Assembly (NCBI RefSeq): GCF_013019105.1
Contig: NZ_BLTE01000017.1
Span: 1-64,000, forward strand
DNA length: 64,000 bases
Direction of reading: 5' to 3'
Source: Fundidesulfovibrio magnetotacticus
Lineage (GTDB): Bacteria; Desulfobacterota; Desulfovibrionia; Desulfovibrionales; Desulfovibrionaceae
Positions 53,232 to 60,608 of this stretch are shown piece by piece. The notes under the pieces were generated by a model. That model made no database searches. It saw only the letters and a list, made by a program, of their open reading frames with translations, and was not told the origin of the DNA. How positions within the stretch are numbered: the first letter of the stretch is position 1; each line of letters opens with the position of its first letter. A program made the translations under genes and the position numbers.

Positions 53232-53946
53232 TCCCCGGCCTGCTCGTTCATCTCCGCGATGCGCTCCCCGGCCAGGGCCAGCACCTTCTCGAAGCAGTCC
53301 ACGGCGTCGCGCACCCGGAAGAGGCGCATGGCCTCGTGCACGGCCAGGTGGTTGATGTCCACGGGCCGCCCCATCCCGGCGAAGATCAGCTGCCGCCTGC
53401 ACGCCAGGTAGACCCTGGCTGCGTCCCGGTTCACCGGCCACAGGGGGGGCGTGCATGCCGTGCAGTCCGGCTCCTCCCCCCTGCGGCCGTGGATTTCCCG
53501 GCAATAGCCGCAGTCCGGCCGCTCTAGGAGGCGTCGGACGTGCTCGCGGAGTTTCCCAGCTCGCGCCCCGACTCCGCCCGGACCTTTTCGGCCAGGTCCC
53601 TGCGGCATTCGCCGATGAACGCCCCGAAGCCCTCCCAGTCGCGGGACACCCGGATCTTGTTCTTGTCCGTGCAGGAGAGCGGCTGGCCTTTTTCGTCGTG
53701 GAAGCCCTCCCAGTTGGACACGGCGGCCACGATGAACGCGTAGCGCCGGTCGCCCATGTTGGCGTTGGCCTCGTATTCGGGCTGGAGGGTGCCGTCCGGG
53801 GCCGCTTTCATGGTCTGGCGGAAGGGGCGCATCTTCTCCCGGATGTCGTCTTCCTCGCCGGGCGTGAGGTATTTGACCTCCACCCTGGCCCCGTCGGGGT
53901 CGCCCGGGACCGGGTACCAGACCGCCTTCTTGTCGATGAGTCGCAT
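53228..53946 (-). CDS. Tail assembly chaperone, -1 frameshift product (gpGT-like)
   Basis: Long form of the chaperone made by a -1 frameshift at 53551-53557 (239 residues). The extension of 107 residues (KLREHVRRLLERPDCGYCRE, then DCTACTPPLWPVNRDAARVY) has no start codon or ribosome-binding site of its own near its beginning. It holds two CxxC pairs (CGYC and CTAC) that may bind zinc. In lambda-like phages the long form (gpGT) recruits the tape measure to the tail tube; gene position here is the same. Confidence 0.7.
53524..53946 (-). CDS. Tail assembly chaperone (gpG-like, unshifted product)
   Basis: 140 residues. Starts MRLIDKKAVWYPVPGDPDGA; helical, acidic middle (YLTPGEEDDIREKM). Lies between the tail-tube and tape-measure genes, the invariant place of the short chaperone of long-tailed phages. 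The zero-frame stop is 27 bases beyond the slippery heptamer. Confidence 0.72.
   Translation of the reverse strand: MRLIDKKAVWYPVPGDPDGARVEVKYLTPGEEDDIREKMRPFRQTMKAAPDGTLQPEYEANANMGDRRYAFIVAAVSNWEGFHDEKGQPLSCTDKNKIRVSRDWEGFGAFIGECRRDLAEKVRAESGRELGNSASTSDAS
53551..53557 (-). promoter_or_regulatory. Programmed -1 frameshift slippery heptamer GGGAAAC
   Basis: In the zero frame the codons are CTG-GGA-AAC, so G-GGA-AAC has the canonical X-XXY-YYZ phasing. Slipping back one base joins the upstream frame to the 107-residue downstream frame that otherwise has no start. The same motif class (GGGAAAG) is used in lambda G-T. Confidence 0.75.
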
Positions 53947-53970
53947 GCTGCCTCCTTGGGGTGGCCCGGG

Positions 53971-54423
53971 TTAGGGCCGGGTCTCGATGGTCTTCTTGCA
54001 GGGGCCGGAGCCGGAGAAGGTGGCGGAGATCTTGCCCACGCCCGCCTTGTCCACGCTGACGTCCAGGGCGGTGATGCGCACCCCGGCGTTGGCGTCGGAC
54101 ACGGTGTCCGGCTCGAAGAACACGACCTCGCCGGTGGCCTGGTGCTTGAGGTAGAACTTGATGTCCTGGATCAGCTGACCGGACTTGAAGGCCGCCTCCA
54201 GCACCGCCTGGCCGTCGGCGTCCTTGGGGTCGTAGTTGCCGTCCAGGGAGCCGGACCAGTTCATGATGCCCACGTCGCTCTTGCCCCAGCCGTCGCCGAA
54301 GGCCGAGGTGTCCACCTCGTTGGCCTTCATGGACACCTTCCAGGTGCCCAGCTCCATGATGATCTTCTCGGTGGCGCCGTCGCCCAGGGTCACGCGGGCG
54401 TTGCGGCCGGAATAGGTGGCCAT
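53971..54423 (-). CDS. Major tail tube protein
   Basis: 150 residues, beta-rich (GRNARVTLGDGATEKIIMEL, then GTWKVSMKANEVDTSAFGDG; SATFSGSGPCKKTI at the end), matching tail tube proteins of siphophages. It polymerises around the tape measure. Good start ATG with GGAGGG upstream. Next gene is the chaperone. Confidence 0.78.
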   Translation of the reverse strand: MATYSGRNARVTLGDGATEKIIMELGTWKVSMKANEVDTSAFGDGWGKSDVGIMNWSGSLDGNYDPKDADGQAVLEAAFKSGQLIQDIKFYLKHQATGEVVFFEPDTVSDANAGVRITALDVSVDKAGVGKISATFSGSGPCKKTIETRP

Positions 54424-54435
54424 GGGGTTCCCTCC

Positions 54436-54807
54436 TTACAGGGGTTGAAGTTGCACGGTGTAGGAGACCACGAAGCGCGCCGCGCCCTGGTCCGTCTCCC
54501 GATGCCAGGCCCCGCGCTCCATGCGCAGAAGCTCCAGGCCCTCCACGGGCATGGCGCAGTCGTCGAAGGTCCCGGTGAGCCGCTCGAACAGGTCCCAGCC
54601 CGCGTCGCGCGGCGCGTAGAGGTCCAGCTGGACGAAGGCCGTCCGGACGCCGGGACCGGAAAACGTGTAGTCCTGCATGGCCGCCGGGAGGTGGAACAGG
54701 CCGTAGGGCAGGGCTTGACCGTGGGGGGCCTCGCCGTCGAACAGCGGGCACTCCTGGGGCATGCACCCGGCCCAGCGGGCGGCCAGGGCGGAGACGAAGG
54801 CCCTCAC
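54436..54807 (-). CDS. Tail completion/terminator protein (gpU-like)
   Basis: 123 residues. Pattern of small tail-terminator proteins (YTFSGPGVRTAFVQLDLYAP, then RLTGTFDDCAMPVEGLE). It lies between the HK97 gp10-like gene and the tube gene, the usual place, and overlaps the former by 4 bases. Identity rests mainly on position and length. Confidence 0.6.
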   Translation of the reverse strand: MRAFVSALAARWAGCMPQECPLFDGEAPHGQALPYGLFHLPAAMQDYTFSGPGVRTAFVQLDLYAPRDAGWDLFERLTGTFDDCAMPVEGLELLRMERGAWHRETDQGAARFVVSYTVQLQPL

Positions 54808-55406
54808 CGGTCGCCCCAGCGCCGGGCCGTGACGTAGCGGGAAAGCTCCGCGGCCGCCCCGCCCGCGTGGGCGGCCTTTTCGCGCCAGGACCGGGCCTCG
54901 GCCATGTCGGCGATCCTGGCCCCGGCCCTGGTCCAGCCCTCGCGGCCGATCTTCGCGCCCTGGGCGCGCCCGTAGGCGGCCACGGACCGGGTGGCCAGCG
55001 CGCCGCCGTAGCGGTAGCCCACGGCCGCGCCCACGGCCGTGCCCACGGCGGCCCCGGCGTATTCGCCCACGGCCGCGCCGTAGGATTCGCCGAAGTCTCC
55101 GGCAAGGCGCATGATGGCCGGGCGGATGAACGGGCGCGGCGGGCGGTGCCCGACCTTGCGTCCGTCCACCACCACGTCGTGCCCCAGCTCGATGAAGCGC
55201 GCGGGCCTGGGCACGTGGACCACGGCCTCGTCCCGGTCGCGGTAGACGCGGATGCCCCTGGCCATCTTGCCCGTGCGCCCCTTGGGGGCGTTGCGGCGGA
55301 TCGTTTCGGCCAGCTTGCGGGCAAGGCGCAGCACGTGCTCGGTGACGATGCCCCTGAGGTCCCGCAAGGCCTTGTCCTCGTAGAACTCCACGCGCACGTT
55401 GTTCAC
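54804..55406 (-). CDS. HK97 gp10-like tail/neck protein
   Basis: 200 residues. N-terminal ~115 residues match HK97 gp10-type proteins (LARKLAETIRRNAPKGRTGK followed by MARGIRVYRD; RPPRPFIRPAIM). The C-terminal Ala/Gly-rich region (AAVGEYAGAAVGTAVGAAVG) is an unusual extension. The GTG start overlaps the previous stop by 4 bases. Confidence 0.7.
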   Translation of the reverse strand: MNNVRVEFYEDKALRDLRGIVTEHVLRLARKLAETIRRNAPKGRTGKMARGIRVYRDRDEAVVHVPRPARFIELGHDVVVDGRKVGHRPPRPFIRPAIMRLAGDFGESYGAAVGEYAGAAVGTAVGAAVGYRYGGALATRSVAAYGRAQGAKIGREGWTRAGARIADMAEARSWREKAAHAGGAAAELSRYVTARRWGDR

Positions 55407-56044
55407 TGCGCCTCCCGGCCCAGGGTTTCCACGGCCTCCACCACCATCACCACGCCGCGCATGCCCAGGTCGTCCACGTGGCGCACGCCCATGGTGCGCT
55501 CGCCGACCTTGAGGCGGTGCCCCTGGGTGAGCCCCTGCCAGGCGGGGATGCGCACGCGCCAGACGGTCTCGGACCGTGTGGCCCCCTGCTCCTCGCTCTC
55601 GGAGCCGGAAAGCGCCCACACCTCGCCCTGCACCGTGGCCACGGTGGACCAGGCGGCGCGGGAGAAGCCGTCCGAACCCTGCACCGTGCCCCACGCCTGG
55701 ATCTCCACGCCCACCTCCATGGCCGAGGCGATGAGACCCAGCACCCACATGCCGCCCTCGCGCAGCACCTGCTCCACCCGCCACGCCTGGCCTTCCTGCT
55801 CCACCCGGTCTCCCCAGGAGGGGGCCTGGGGCACCTCCGACGCCAGAAGGCGGCCCCAGGCCAGACGACAGAAGCCCTCGTCCCAGGCGCGGGAGAGGTT
55901 GGGGTCCAGGCCGCGCCAGGGCTCGCAGTCCTCCACGAAGGACCAGACGGCCGAAGGCTGCGCACCCTGGCGGGTGTAGAGGGCGGGGCCTCCGAACGCG
56001 GAGGCGAAGGCGCGGGGATCGTCGATCAGCACCGGGAGGCTCAC
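55403..56044 (-). CDS. Head-tail connector/neck protein
   Basis: 213 residues. Starts at GTG 56044 (SLPVLIDDPRAFASAF), overlapping the lipoprotein stop by 4 bases (GTGA). The C-terminus contains a beta region (GHRLKVGERTMGVRHVDDLG, then MRGVVMVVEAVETLGREA). Position between head/lysis and tail genes suggests a neck or completion role. No firm family match. Confidence 0.5.
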   Translation of the reverse strand: MSLPVLIDDPRAFASAFGGPALYTRQGAQPSAVWSFVEDCEPWRGLDPNLSRAWDEGFCRLAWGRLLASEVPQAPSWGDRVEQEGQAWRVEQVLREGGMWVLGLIASAMEVGVEIQAWGTVQGSDGFSRAAWSTVATVQGEVWALSGSESEEQGATRSETVWRVRIPAWQGLTQGHRLKVGERTMGVRHVDDLGMRGVVMVVEAVETLGREAQ

Positions 56045-56442
56045 CTGGTCAGGGACTGGACGGCCAGGGGCACGCCCACGCGAAGGGCGGTGTCGGCCAG
56101 ACCGGTCAGAAGGAACCGGGCCGTGTCCCACGCCTCCTGCTTCTCGCGGGCGGCCGCGGCGTCGTAGGCGTCCACGGCGGAGCTGTAGTACTTGAGCGCC
56201 GGTCCGAGCCTTGCGTCGATTTCGGCCGCTCTGGAGGGGTTCGCGGCCTTCTCGGCCTCGACCTGGGCCACCACGGCGTCCTTGGACTCGCGCAGGAAGG
56301 TGATGCCGTACCGGTAGGCCTCGGCCTGCCGGGCAGCCTCCTCGGGCGCGGACGGGGAGGGGCCGGACGCGGCGCAGCCGGCCGACAGCGAGGCCGCGAG
56401 CAGGATGAGCGCGGCGAGGATGAAGAGGGGGGAGCGTTTCAC
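56041..56442 (-). CDS. Putative lipoprotein, Rz1/spanin-like candidate
   Basis: 133 residues. Signal with lipobox LSAGC (ILAALILLAASLSAGCAASG), so probably anchored in a membrane by lipid. The rest is helical (AEAYRYGITFLRESKDAVVA). Located in the lysis cassette directly after the holin-like gene; overlaps it by 4 bases. Outer-membrane spanin is a reasonable guess, but it is longer than most Rz1 proteins. Confidence 0.55.
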   Translation of the reverse strand: MKRSPLFILAALILLAASLSAGCAASGPSPSAPEEAARQAEAYRYGITFLRESKDAVVAQVEAEKAANPSRAAEIDARLGPALKYYSSAVDAYDAAAAREKQEAWDTARFLLTGLADTALRVGVPLAVQSLTR

Positions 56443-56924
56443 TGGGGGCCTCCGGGCGTGGGATGGGGGTTGGCGGGGGGATCGACCGCCGTCTGGGCGG
56501 GAGGGGACAGGGTTTTGAGGGCCTCGGCCAGCATGGCCAGGGCGGCCGCGAGATCGCCCTGGCCGCGAACGGCAGGTTGCTCCCCGGCCGGGGGCTGCGC
56601 GACGGGCGGGCCGGGGTGCGCCGTGGGGGTGGAGGGCCTCTCCCACGGCGTGTCGGGAAGGATTTCCGTGCGCGACACGGAGGGATCGGGACGCTCCGGC
56701 GTCACAGAACCTCCGATGGGCTGGGCGGCCTTGATCCGGCCGATGAGCCCGGCCACGCCCCCGCCCACGGCGCACACCAGGCTCACCACCATGGCCTGCG
56801 TCTCTCCGTCGATCTCCACGCCCTTGCGGGACGCCAGGGCGGACGCCAGGGCAACCAGGGCGGCCACCACGGCCGACAGGCTGCCCATGGCGCCCGTGGA
56901 CTTCCAGAGCGGTTTGGGGTTCAT
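56439..56924 (-). CDS. Holin-like membrane protein
   Basis: 161 residues, two N-terminal membrane segments (LSAVVAALVALASALASRKG and AMVVSLVCAVGGGVAGLIG), then a long Pro/Ala-rich hydrophilic C-terminus. The position beside the endolysin fits a holin. The start at 56924 has GGAGG 6 bases upstream; an ATG two codons earlier is too close to that site. The long Pro-rich tail is unusual for a holin. Confidence 0.6.
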   Translation of the reverse strand: MNPKPLWKSTGAMGSLSAVVAALVALASALASRKGVEIDGETQAMVVSLVCAVGGGVAGLIGRIKAAQPIGGSVTPERPDPSVSRTEILPDTPWERPSTPTAHPGPPVAQPPAGEQPAVRGQGDLAAALAMLAEALKTLSPPAQTAVDPPANPHPTPGGPQ

Positions 56925-56934
56925 GCACATCCTC

Positions 56935-57573
56935 CTAGGCGGCCTGGGTGCGTTCCCAGGGTTTGTCTTCCATGCGCCACGGCCGCCCCGCGACGAACGC
57001 CTCCAGGGAGGCGACGCGGCGCATCCAGCCCTTGTGGTTGACGGTGTAGTCGGGGTCGCCCGTGGCGTTCAGGCGGTCGTAATGGGCCTTCCGGGCGGCG
57101 ATCACCGCGCGGGCGAGGGCGTCCGGACCGCCCGGCAGACGGCAGGCGGCGCACAGGGCCGCGCGGGTCTTCTGCCCGAGCACGCCGTCCACCAGGAGAG
57201 GCGCGGGGGCCTCGCCCATGCCGTTGCAGGCGGCCTGCGCCCAGCGAACGGCGCTTCCGCGCCCGCAGTTGACGCCCGTGTCCAGCAGCACCGCGGCAAG
57301 GGGGGACGGCCAGGCCCCCACGTAGAGGGGCTGGCCGAAGTGCCGCCAGAAGAGGTCCAGGGCCTGCTCCCTGGTCATGGAGAAGACGTCCTTCCAGGTG
57401 ACCGCCCCGTCGCCGTCCAGGTCGCCCTCCAGGACCGGCAGGCCCTTCAGGAAGCGCAGGGACACGCCGAACTTGGTGGCGCCGCCCTTGTCGTTCCTGC
57501 CGCCGGTGTAGGCGAGGCCCTCCCAATGCAGGACGAACTCCATGAGCCTGAGGAAGAAGTCGGGCAGGATCAT
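56935..57573 (-). CDS. Endolysin, glycoside hydrolase family 108 type
   Basis: 212 residues. The start MILPDFFLRLMEFVLHWEGL (catalytic Glu in HWEG) followed by AYTGGRNDKGGATKFGVSLR matches GH108 muramidases, which carry EGG...DPGGATxxGIT. A C-terminal peptidoglycan-binding region follows (LLVDGVLGQKTRAALCAACR). No signal peptide, so it depends on a holin for release. ATGA overlap with the previous gene. Confidence 0.85.
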   Translation of the reverse strand: MILPDFFLRLMEFVLHWEGLAYTGGRNDKGGATKFGVSLRFLKGLPVLEGDLDGDGAVTWKDVFSMTREQALDLFWRHFGQPLYVGAWPSPLAAVLLDTGVNCGRGSAVRWAQAACNGMGEAPAPLLVDGVLGQKTRAALCAACRLPGGPDALARAVIAARKAHYDRLNATGDPDYTVNHKGWMRRVASLEAFVAGRPWRMEDKPWERTQAA

Positions 57574-57872
57574 TCGCCACCTCCCGCGGTCTTGTTCAGG
57601 ATCTGCTCCTTCACGTCCGCCGGCATGTCCTTGTTGTGCACGATGAGCGCCCGGACCATCTGGAACAGGACGGCCGTCTTGCGGGACTGGTCCTCCCGGG
57701 ACTTGTCGTGATCGTCCTGCAGGGCCTTGATGTCCGCGCAGACCCCGTTGCGGCGCTCCTGGCACTGCGCATGGCTCACGAACGCGTTTCGGGTGAGGAT
57801 GTGCACGGCCACGCCCACCAGGATGGACGCGGCAATGGCCATCAGCGAGGATTCCAGCGGTGTGAACGTCAC
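57570..57872 (-). CDS. Small membrane protein in the lysis cassette (holin/spanin-like)
   Basis: 100 residues, one N-terminal membrane segment (SLMAIAASILVGVAVHIL) and a charged helical remainder (ADIKALQDDHDKSREDQSRK). Looks like an inner-membrane spanin or type II/III holin. GTG start; overlaps the endolysin start by 4 bases. Confidence 0.55.
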   Translation of the reverse strand: MTFTPLESSLMAIAASILVGVAVHILTRNAFVSHAQCQERRNGVCADIKALQDDHDKSREDQSRKTAVLFQMVRALIVHNKDMPADVKEQILNKTAGGGE

Positions 57873-57889
57873 GGCACGGCTCCGTTGCG

Positions 57890-58843
57890 CTAGGCGGTGA
57901 CGCCGGTCATCAGGTAGCCCGCGCCGGTGAACTGGATGCACTCGTCGGTGTGCTGGCGGGCGCGCACGATGTCGCTGCGGGTCTGCTCCTCGCGGTAGGT
58001 CTCGACCACGAGCATCTCCGGGGAGTCTTCCTCCCAGACGAAGGTGCGCCCGATGCTGGGCTCCTTGAGGTCCTGGCCGCCGTCGGAGACCACGCCCAGC
58101 ATGGCCATGGCGGGGCTCCACACGGTCTGGACGTTCTTGGTCTTCTTCTTGGGGGCGTTGTTCTTCACGGCCCCGGCCGCGATGATCTTCTCCACGCCGA
58201 AGTAGGCCTTGAGCTGGGCCTCGGTGAGGTCGCCCCGGATGGCGTCGGGGTTGGAGTACTTCACGCGCTCGATGACCGAGTCGCACATGGACACGTGGCG
58301 CAGCACGGACTTGTCCAGGATGAGGGCGTTGGGCTCGATGCCGGTGGACATGCGCATGGCCTCGATGCCCGCGATCACGTCCGCCCGGGGATCGGCGTCG
58401 GCGTAGGAGTTCCAGGCGTGGGCCACGGCGTGCCCGGCGAAGGTGTTCGCGTTGAACACCTTGGCCGCGCAGCGGATTTCCATCTTGCGCAGGATGATGG
58501 AGATGGCCCGGTAGGTGGCCAGGAGTTCGGCGTCGAAGTAGTTGCGATAGAGCCTGGCCTCGGCGTCGTCGACCATCTCTTCGTAGCCGTTCTCGGAGCA
58601 GTTGTAGTCGTCGGACCCGAACTCCCAGTCGCCGCGGGCGTAGGCGCTGCGGGGGGCGCGCTCGGTATCCACAACATCGAGCAGGGCTTCGGCCGGGATC
58701 ACCGGGTACTGGGCGGTCTTGAGCGGGGTGTAGAAGGGCGGCAGCACCAGCGGGGCGATGAAGCCCATGGAGGCGGCCTGCATGGAGTACTCGAAGGCCA
58801 GCGCCCCCAGGTCGGGGCGGAAGACGGCTTTGGTTCCGGGCAT
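57890..58843 (-). CDS. Major capsid protein (gpE-like)
   Basis: 317 residues. HK97-fold capsid of the lambda gpE class: FEYSMQAASMGFIAPLVLPP near the start, YARGDWEFGSDDYNCSENGY, LRKMEIRCAAKVFN, ANTFAGHAVAHAWNSY, and SIGRTFVWEEDSPEMLVVET near the end. It follows the decoration gene and the scaffold-encoding gene, as in lambda. Confidence 0.85.
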   Translation of the reverse strand: MPGTKAVFRPDLGALAFEYSMQAASMGFIAPLVLPPFYTPLKTAQYPVIPAEALLDVVDTERAPRSAYARGDWEFGSDDYNCSENGYEEMVDDAEARLYRNYFDAELLATYRAISIILRKMEIRCAAKVFNANTFAGHAVAHAWNSYADADPRADVIAGIEAMRMSTGIEPNALILDKSVLRHVSMCDSVIERVKYSNPDAIRGDLTEAQLKAYFGVEKIIAAGAVKNNAPKKKTKNVQTVWSPAMAMLGVVSDGGQDLKEPSIGRTFVWEEDSPEMLVVETYREEQTRSDIVRARQHTDECIQFTGAGYLMTGVTA

Positions 58844-58869
58844 GGGTGTTCCTCCTCGTGCCGGTGCGG

Positions 58870-59244
58870 TTAGGTCAGGTTGTGGCCGTAGCCGTAGGGC
58901 AGCACTTCCACCACGCCGCCGTCGGCAACGGCGGTGAGGGCCAGGCCGACCAGGGTGCGGGCTCCGGCTCCGGAGTCCTTGGCCACCGTGCCGTTGGCCG
59001 CCGTCACCACCTGATCATTCACGGCCACAGCGCCGACGGCTTCGATCTCAACGGTGCCGGAGCCGTTGAGCAGGCGGACGGCGGCGGCCTCCCCGGCCGT
59101 GGCGACGGGGTATTCCAGCACGCCCAGGGGCTGCTCGCCCGGGTCGCAGTAGGCCAGTTCGCCACCGGCCAGGGTGACCATCCGCTTGGAGTCCAGGGCC
59201 GCGCCGGCCCTGAAGGCGCGGCGGGATTCGTTGACGTGCGCCAT
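58870..59244 (-). CDS. Head decoration protein (gpD/DUF2190-like)
   Basis: 124 residues, beta-rich with Gly turns (GEAAAVRLLNGSGTVEIEAV, then TAVADGGVVEVLPYGYG). Located between scaffold and capsid genes, where lambda has gpD. ATG 59244 has GGAGG 6 bases upstream and overlaps the protease stop. Confidence 0.75.
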   Translation of the reverse strand: MAHVNESRRAFRAGAALDSKRMVTLAGGELAYCDPGEQPLGVLEYPVATAGEAAAVRLLNGSGTVEIEAVGAVAVNDQVVTAANGTVAKDSGAGARTLVGLALTAVADGGVVEVLPYGYGHNLT

Positions 59245-59798
59245 CACTTGCCTCCCTTCTGCTGCCTGGCGATCCAGGCTTTGTGGGCCTCGGGGTGTTC
59301 CTTGGCCGCCTTGGCCATGGCCTGGGCCTTGCTGGACCCCTTGTCCGTTTCCGCCTTCACCAGGGCCTCGAAGTCCTGCTCACCGGCCACGGGACCGGCC
59401 GCCGGATTGAGCGGGGCCTGGGTGACGCCCGCCAGGGCGCCCAGCATGGCCTGGGAGGCGGGCTTCCCGACCCCTGCGGCCGCCCCGGGGGCCATGAGCG
59501 CGCCCATGGCCTGCACCTGCCCGGCCGTGACGCCCGACTTGATGACCGAGGCCAGTTTGCCGCCCAGCTCGTCGCCCAACACGGCGTAGATGATGCCCAG
59601 GCAGCGCACCTGTTCGCGGGCGGCGGCGGCCTTGCGGGCCTTCTTCACGTCCTTTTCCTCGTCGCCGTCCTCGGCTTCGACGGGGTCCTTGTCAGTTTCG
59701 TCCTCGCCGTCCTTGTCCGGCTCCTGCTCCTCGACCGCCTGGTCCTTTTCCTCGTCGGTTTCGGCGGTCTTGCCCGCCCTGAGCTTGGTCAGGTCCAT
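59244..59798 (-). CDS. Nested scaffold protein (Nu3-like), internal start in the protease gene
   Basis: 184 residues in the same frame as the protease gene. ATG 59798 (MDLTKLRAGKTAETDEEKDQ) is preceded by AGGAGG with a 5-base spacer, far better than the GTG start of the full gene. The product is acidic, then helical (AAAAREQVRCLGIIYAVLGD). This is the lambda C/Nu3 arrangement, where the scaffold is made by internal initiation. Confidence 0.7.
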   Translation of the reverse strand: MDLTKLRAGKTAETDEEKDQAVEEQEPDKDGEDETDKDPVEAEDGDEEKDVKKARKAAAAREQVRCLGIIYAVLGDELGGKLASVIKSGVTAGQVQAMGALMAPGAAAGVGKPASQAMLGALAGVTQAPLNPAAGPVAGEQDFEALVKAETDKGSSKAQAMAKAAKEHPEAHKAWIARQQKGGK

Positions 59799-60608
59799 GT
59801 GCACCTCCTGCACGATTCGGTTGATGAACGCTTCGCGGCTCTCGATGCGGTCGATGAGCCCCAGCTCCAGGGCCTGGCGGCCCAGGAACAGCCTGCCGTC
59901 GGCCATGGCCAGGGCCGCCTCGCGGGAAACGCCGCGCCCGGCGGCGACGGCGTCCAGGAACAGCCCGTAGATTTCGTCCAGGCCTCCCTGGAGGTAGGCC
60001 CTGGACTCCTCGGAAAGCGGTTCGGACGCGTTGCCCATGGCCTTGAACCTCCCGGCCGTGAGGTAGGTGACGTCCACGCCCAGCTTCTCCTCGAACCCGG
60101 ACCAGTCGTAATGGGTCATGATCACGCCGATGGAGCCCACATCCGAGGTGGCCAGGGCAGCGATCTCCCGGGCCTGGCAGCCCACCCAGTAGGCGGCGCT
60201 GCACATCATGCCGGAGACGTAGGCGTAGAGAGGCTTGAGGGACGCGACCTCGCGGACCGAGGACGCCAGCTCCTCGATGCCGTCCACGGTGCCGCCCGGC
60301 GAGTCCACGTCCAGCAGGATGGCCCGCACGAGGGGGTCGGCAGCGGCCTGCCGGAGCGCCCTGGCGATCTGGCGCATGGAGGCGAAGCCCCACCACCAGT
60401 CGCCGTCCTTGCAGAGCGGCCCGGCCATCTCCACGACGGCCAGGTCGCCCTGGCGCTCGTAGAGACGCTCCTCGGCCGCGTTGGAGCGCAGGGCGGCCAG
60501 CTGCGCCAGGGAGGCGGCGTCGGGCATGCCCTTGGCCTTCATGGCCCGGAACAGGCCGTCCAGGCGCTTGGGCTCCAAGGCCCACAAGGTCTGCGAGTGC
60601 ACGGTCAC
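59244..60608 (-). CDS. Head maturation protease S49 with C-terminal scaffold
   Basis: 454 residues. The S49 (SppA/gpC-like) protease occupies about residues 40-270: DSPGGTVDGI, catalytic Ser in SGMMCSAAYWVG, GSIGVIMTHYDWSG and the lysine region TAGRFKAMGN. The C-terminal part (about 271-454) is acidic and helical, with a KHP-type end, and can also be made alone from the internal start at 59798. GTG start overlaps the portal stop (GTGA). Confidence 0.88.
   Translation of the reverse strand: MTVHSQTLWALEPKRLDGLFRAMKAKGMPDAASLAQLAALRSNAAEERLYERQGDLAVVEMAGPLCKDGDWWWGFASMRQIARALRQAAADPLVRAILLDVDSPGGTVDGIEELASSVREVASLKPLYAYVSGMMCSAAYWVGCQAREIAALATSDVGSIGVIMTHYDWSGFEEKLGVDVTYLTAGRFKAMGNASEPLSEESRAYLQGGLDEIYGLFLDAVAAGRGVSREAALAMADGRLFLGRQALELGLIDRIESREAFINRIVQEVHMDLTKLRAGKTAETDEEKDQAVEEQEPDKDGEDETDKDPVEAEDGDEEKDVKKARKAAAAREQVRCLGIIYAVLGDELGGKLASVIKSGVTAGQVQAMGALMAPGAAAGVGKPASQAMLGALAGVTQAPLNPAAGPVAGEQDFEALVKAETDKGSSKAQAMAKAAKEHPEAHKAWIARQQKGGK

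Noticed and set aside
52862-53504. Leftward frames covering the counter-oriented membrane gene
   Set aside because: They are Arg/Gly/Gln-rich, lack start signals, and the opposite frame has a clear membrane protein with a strong ribosome-binding site.
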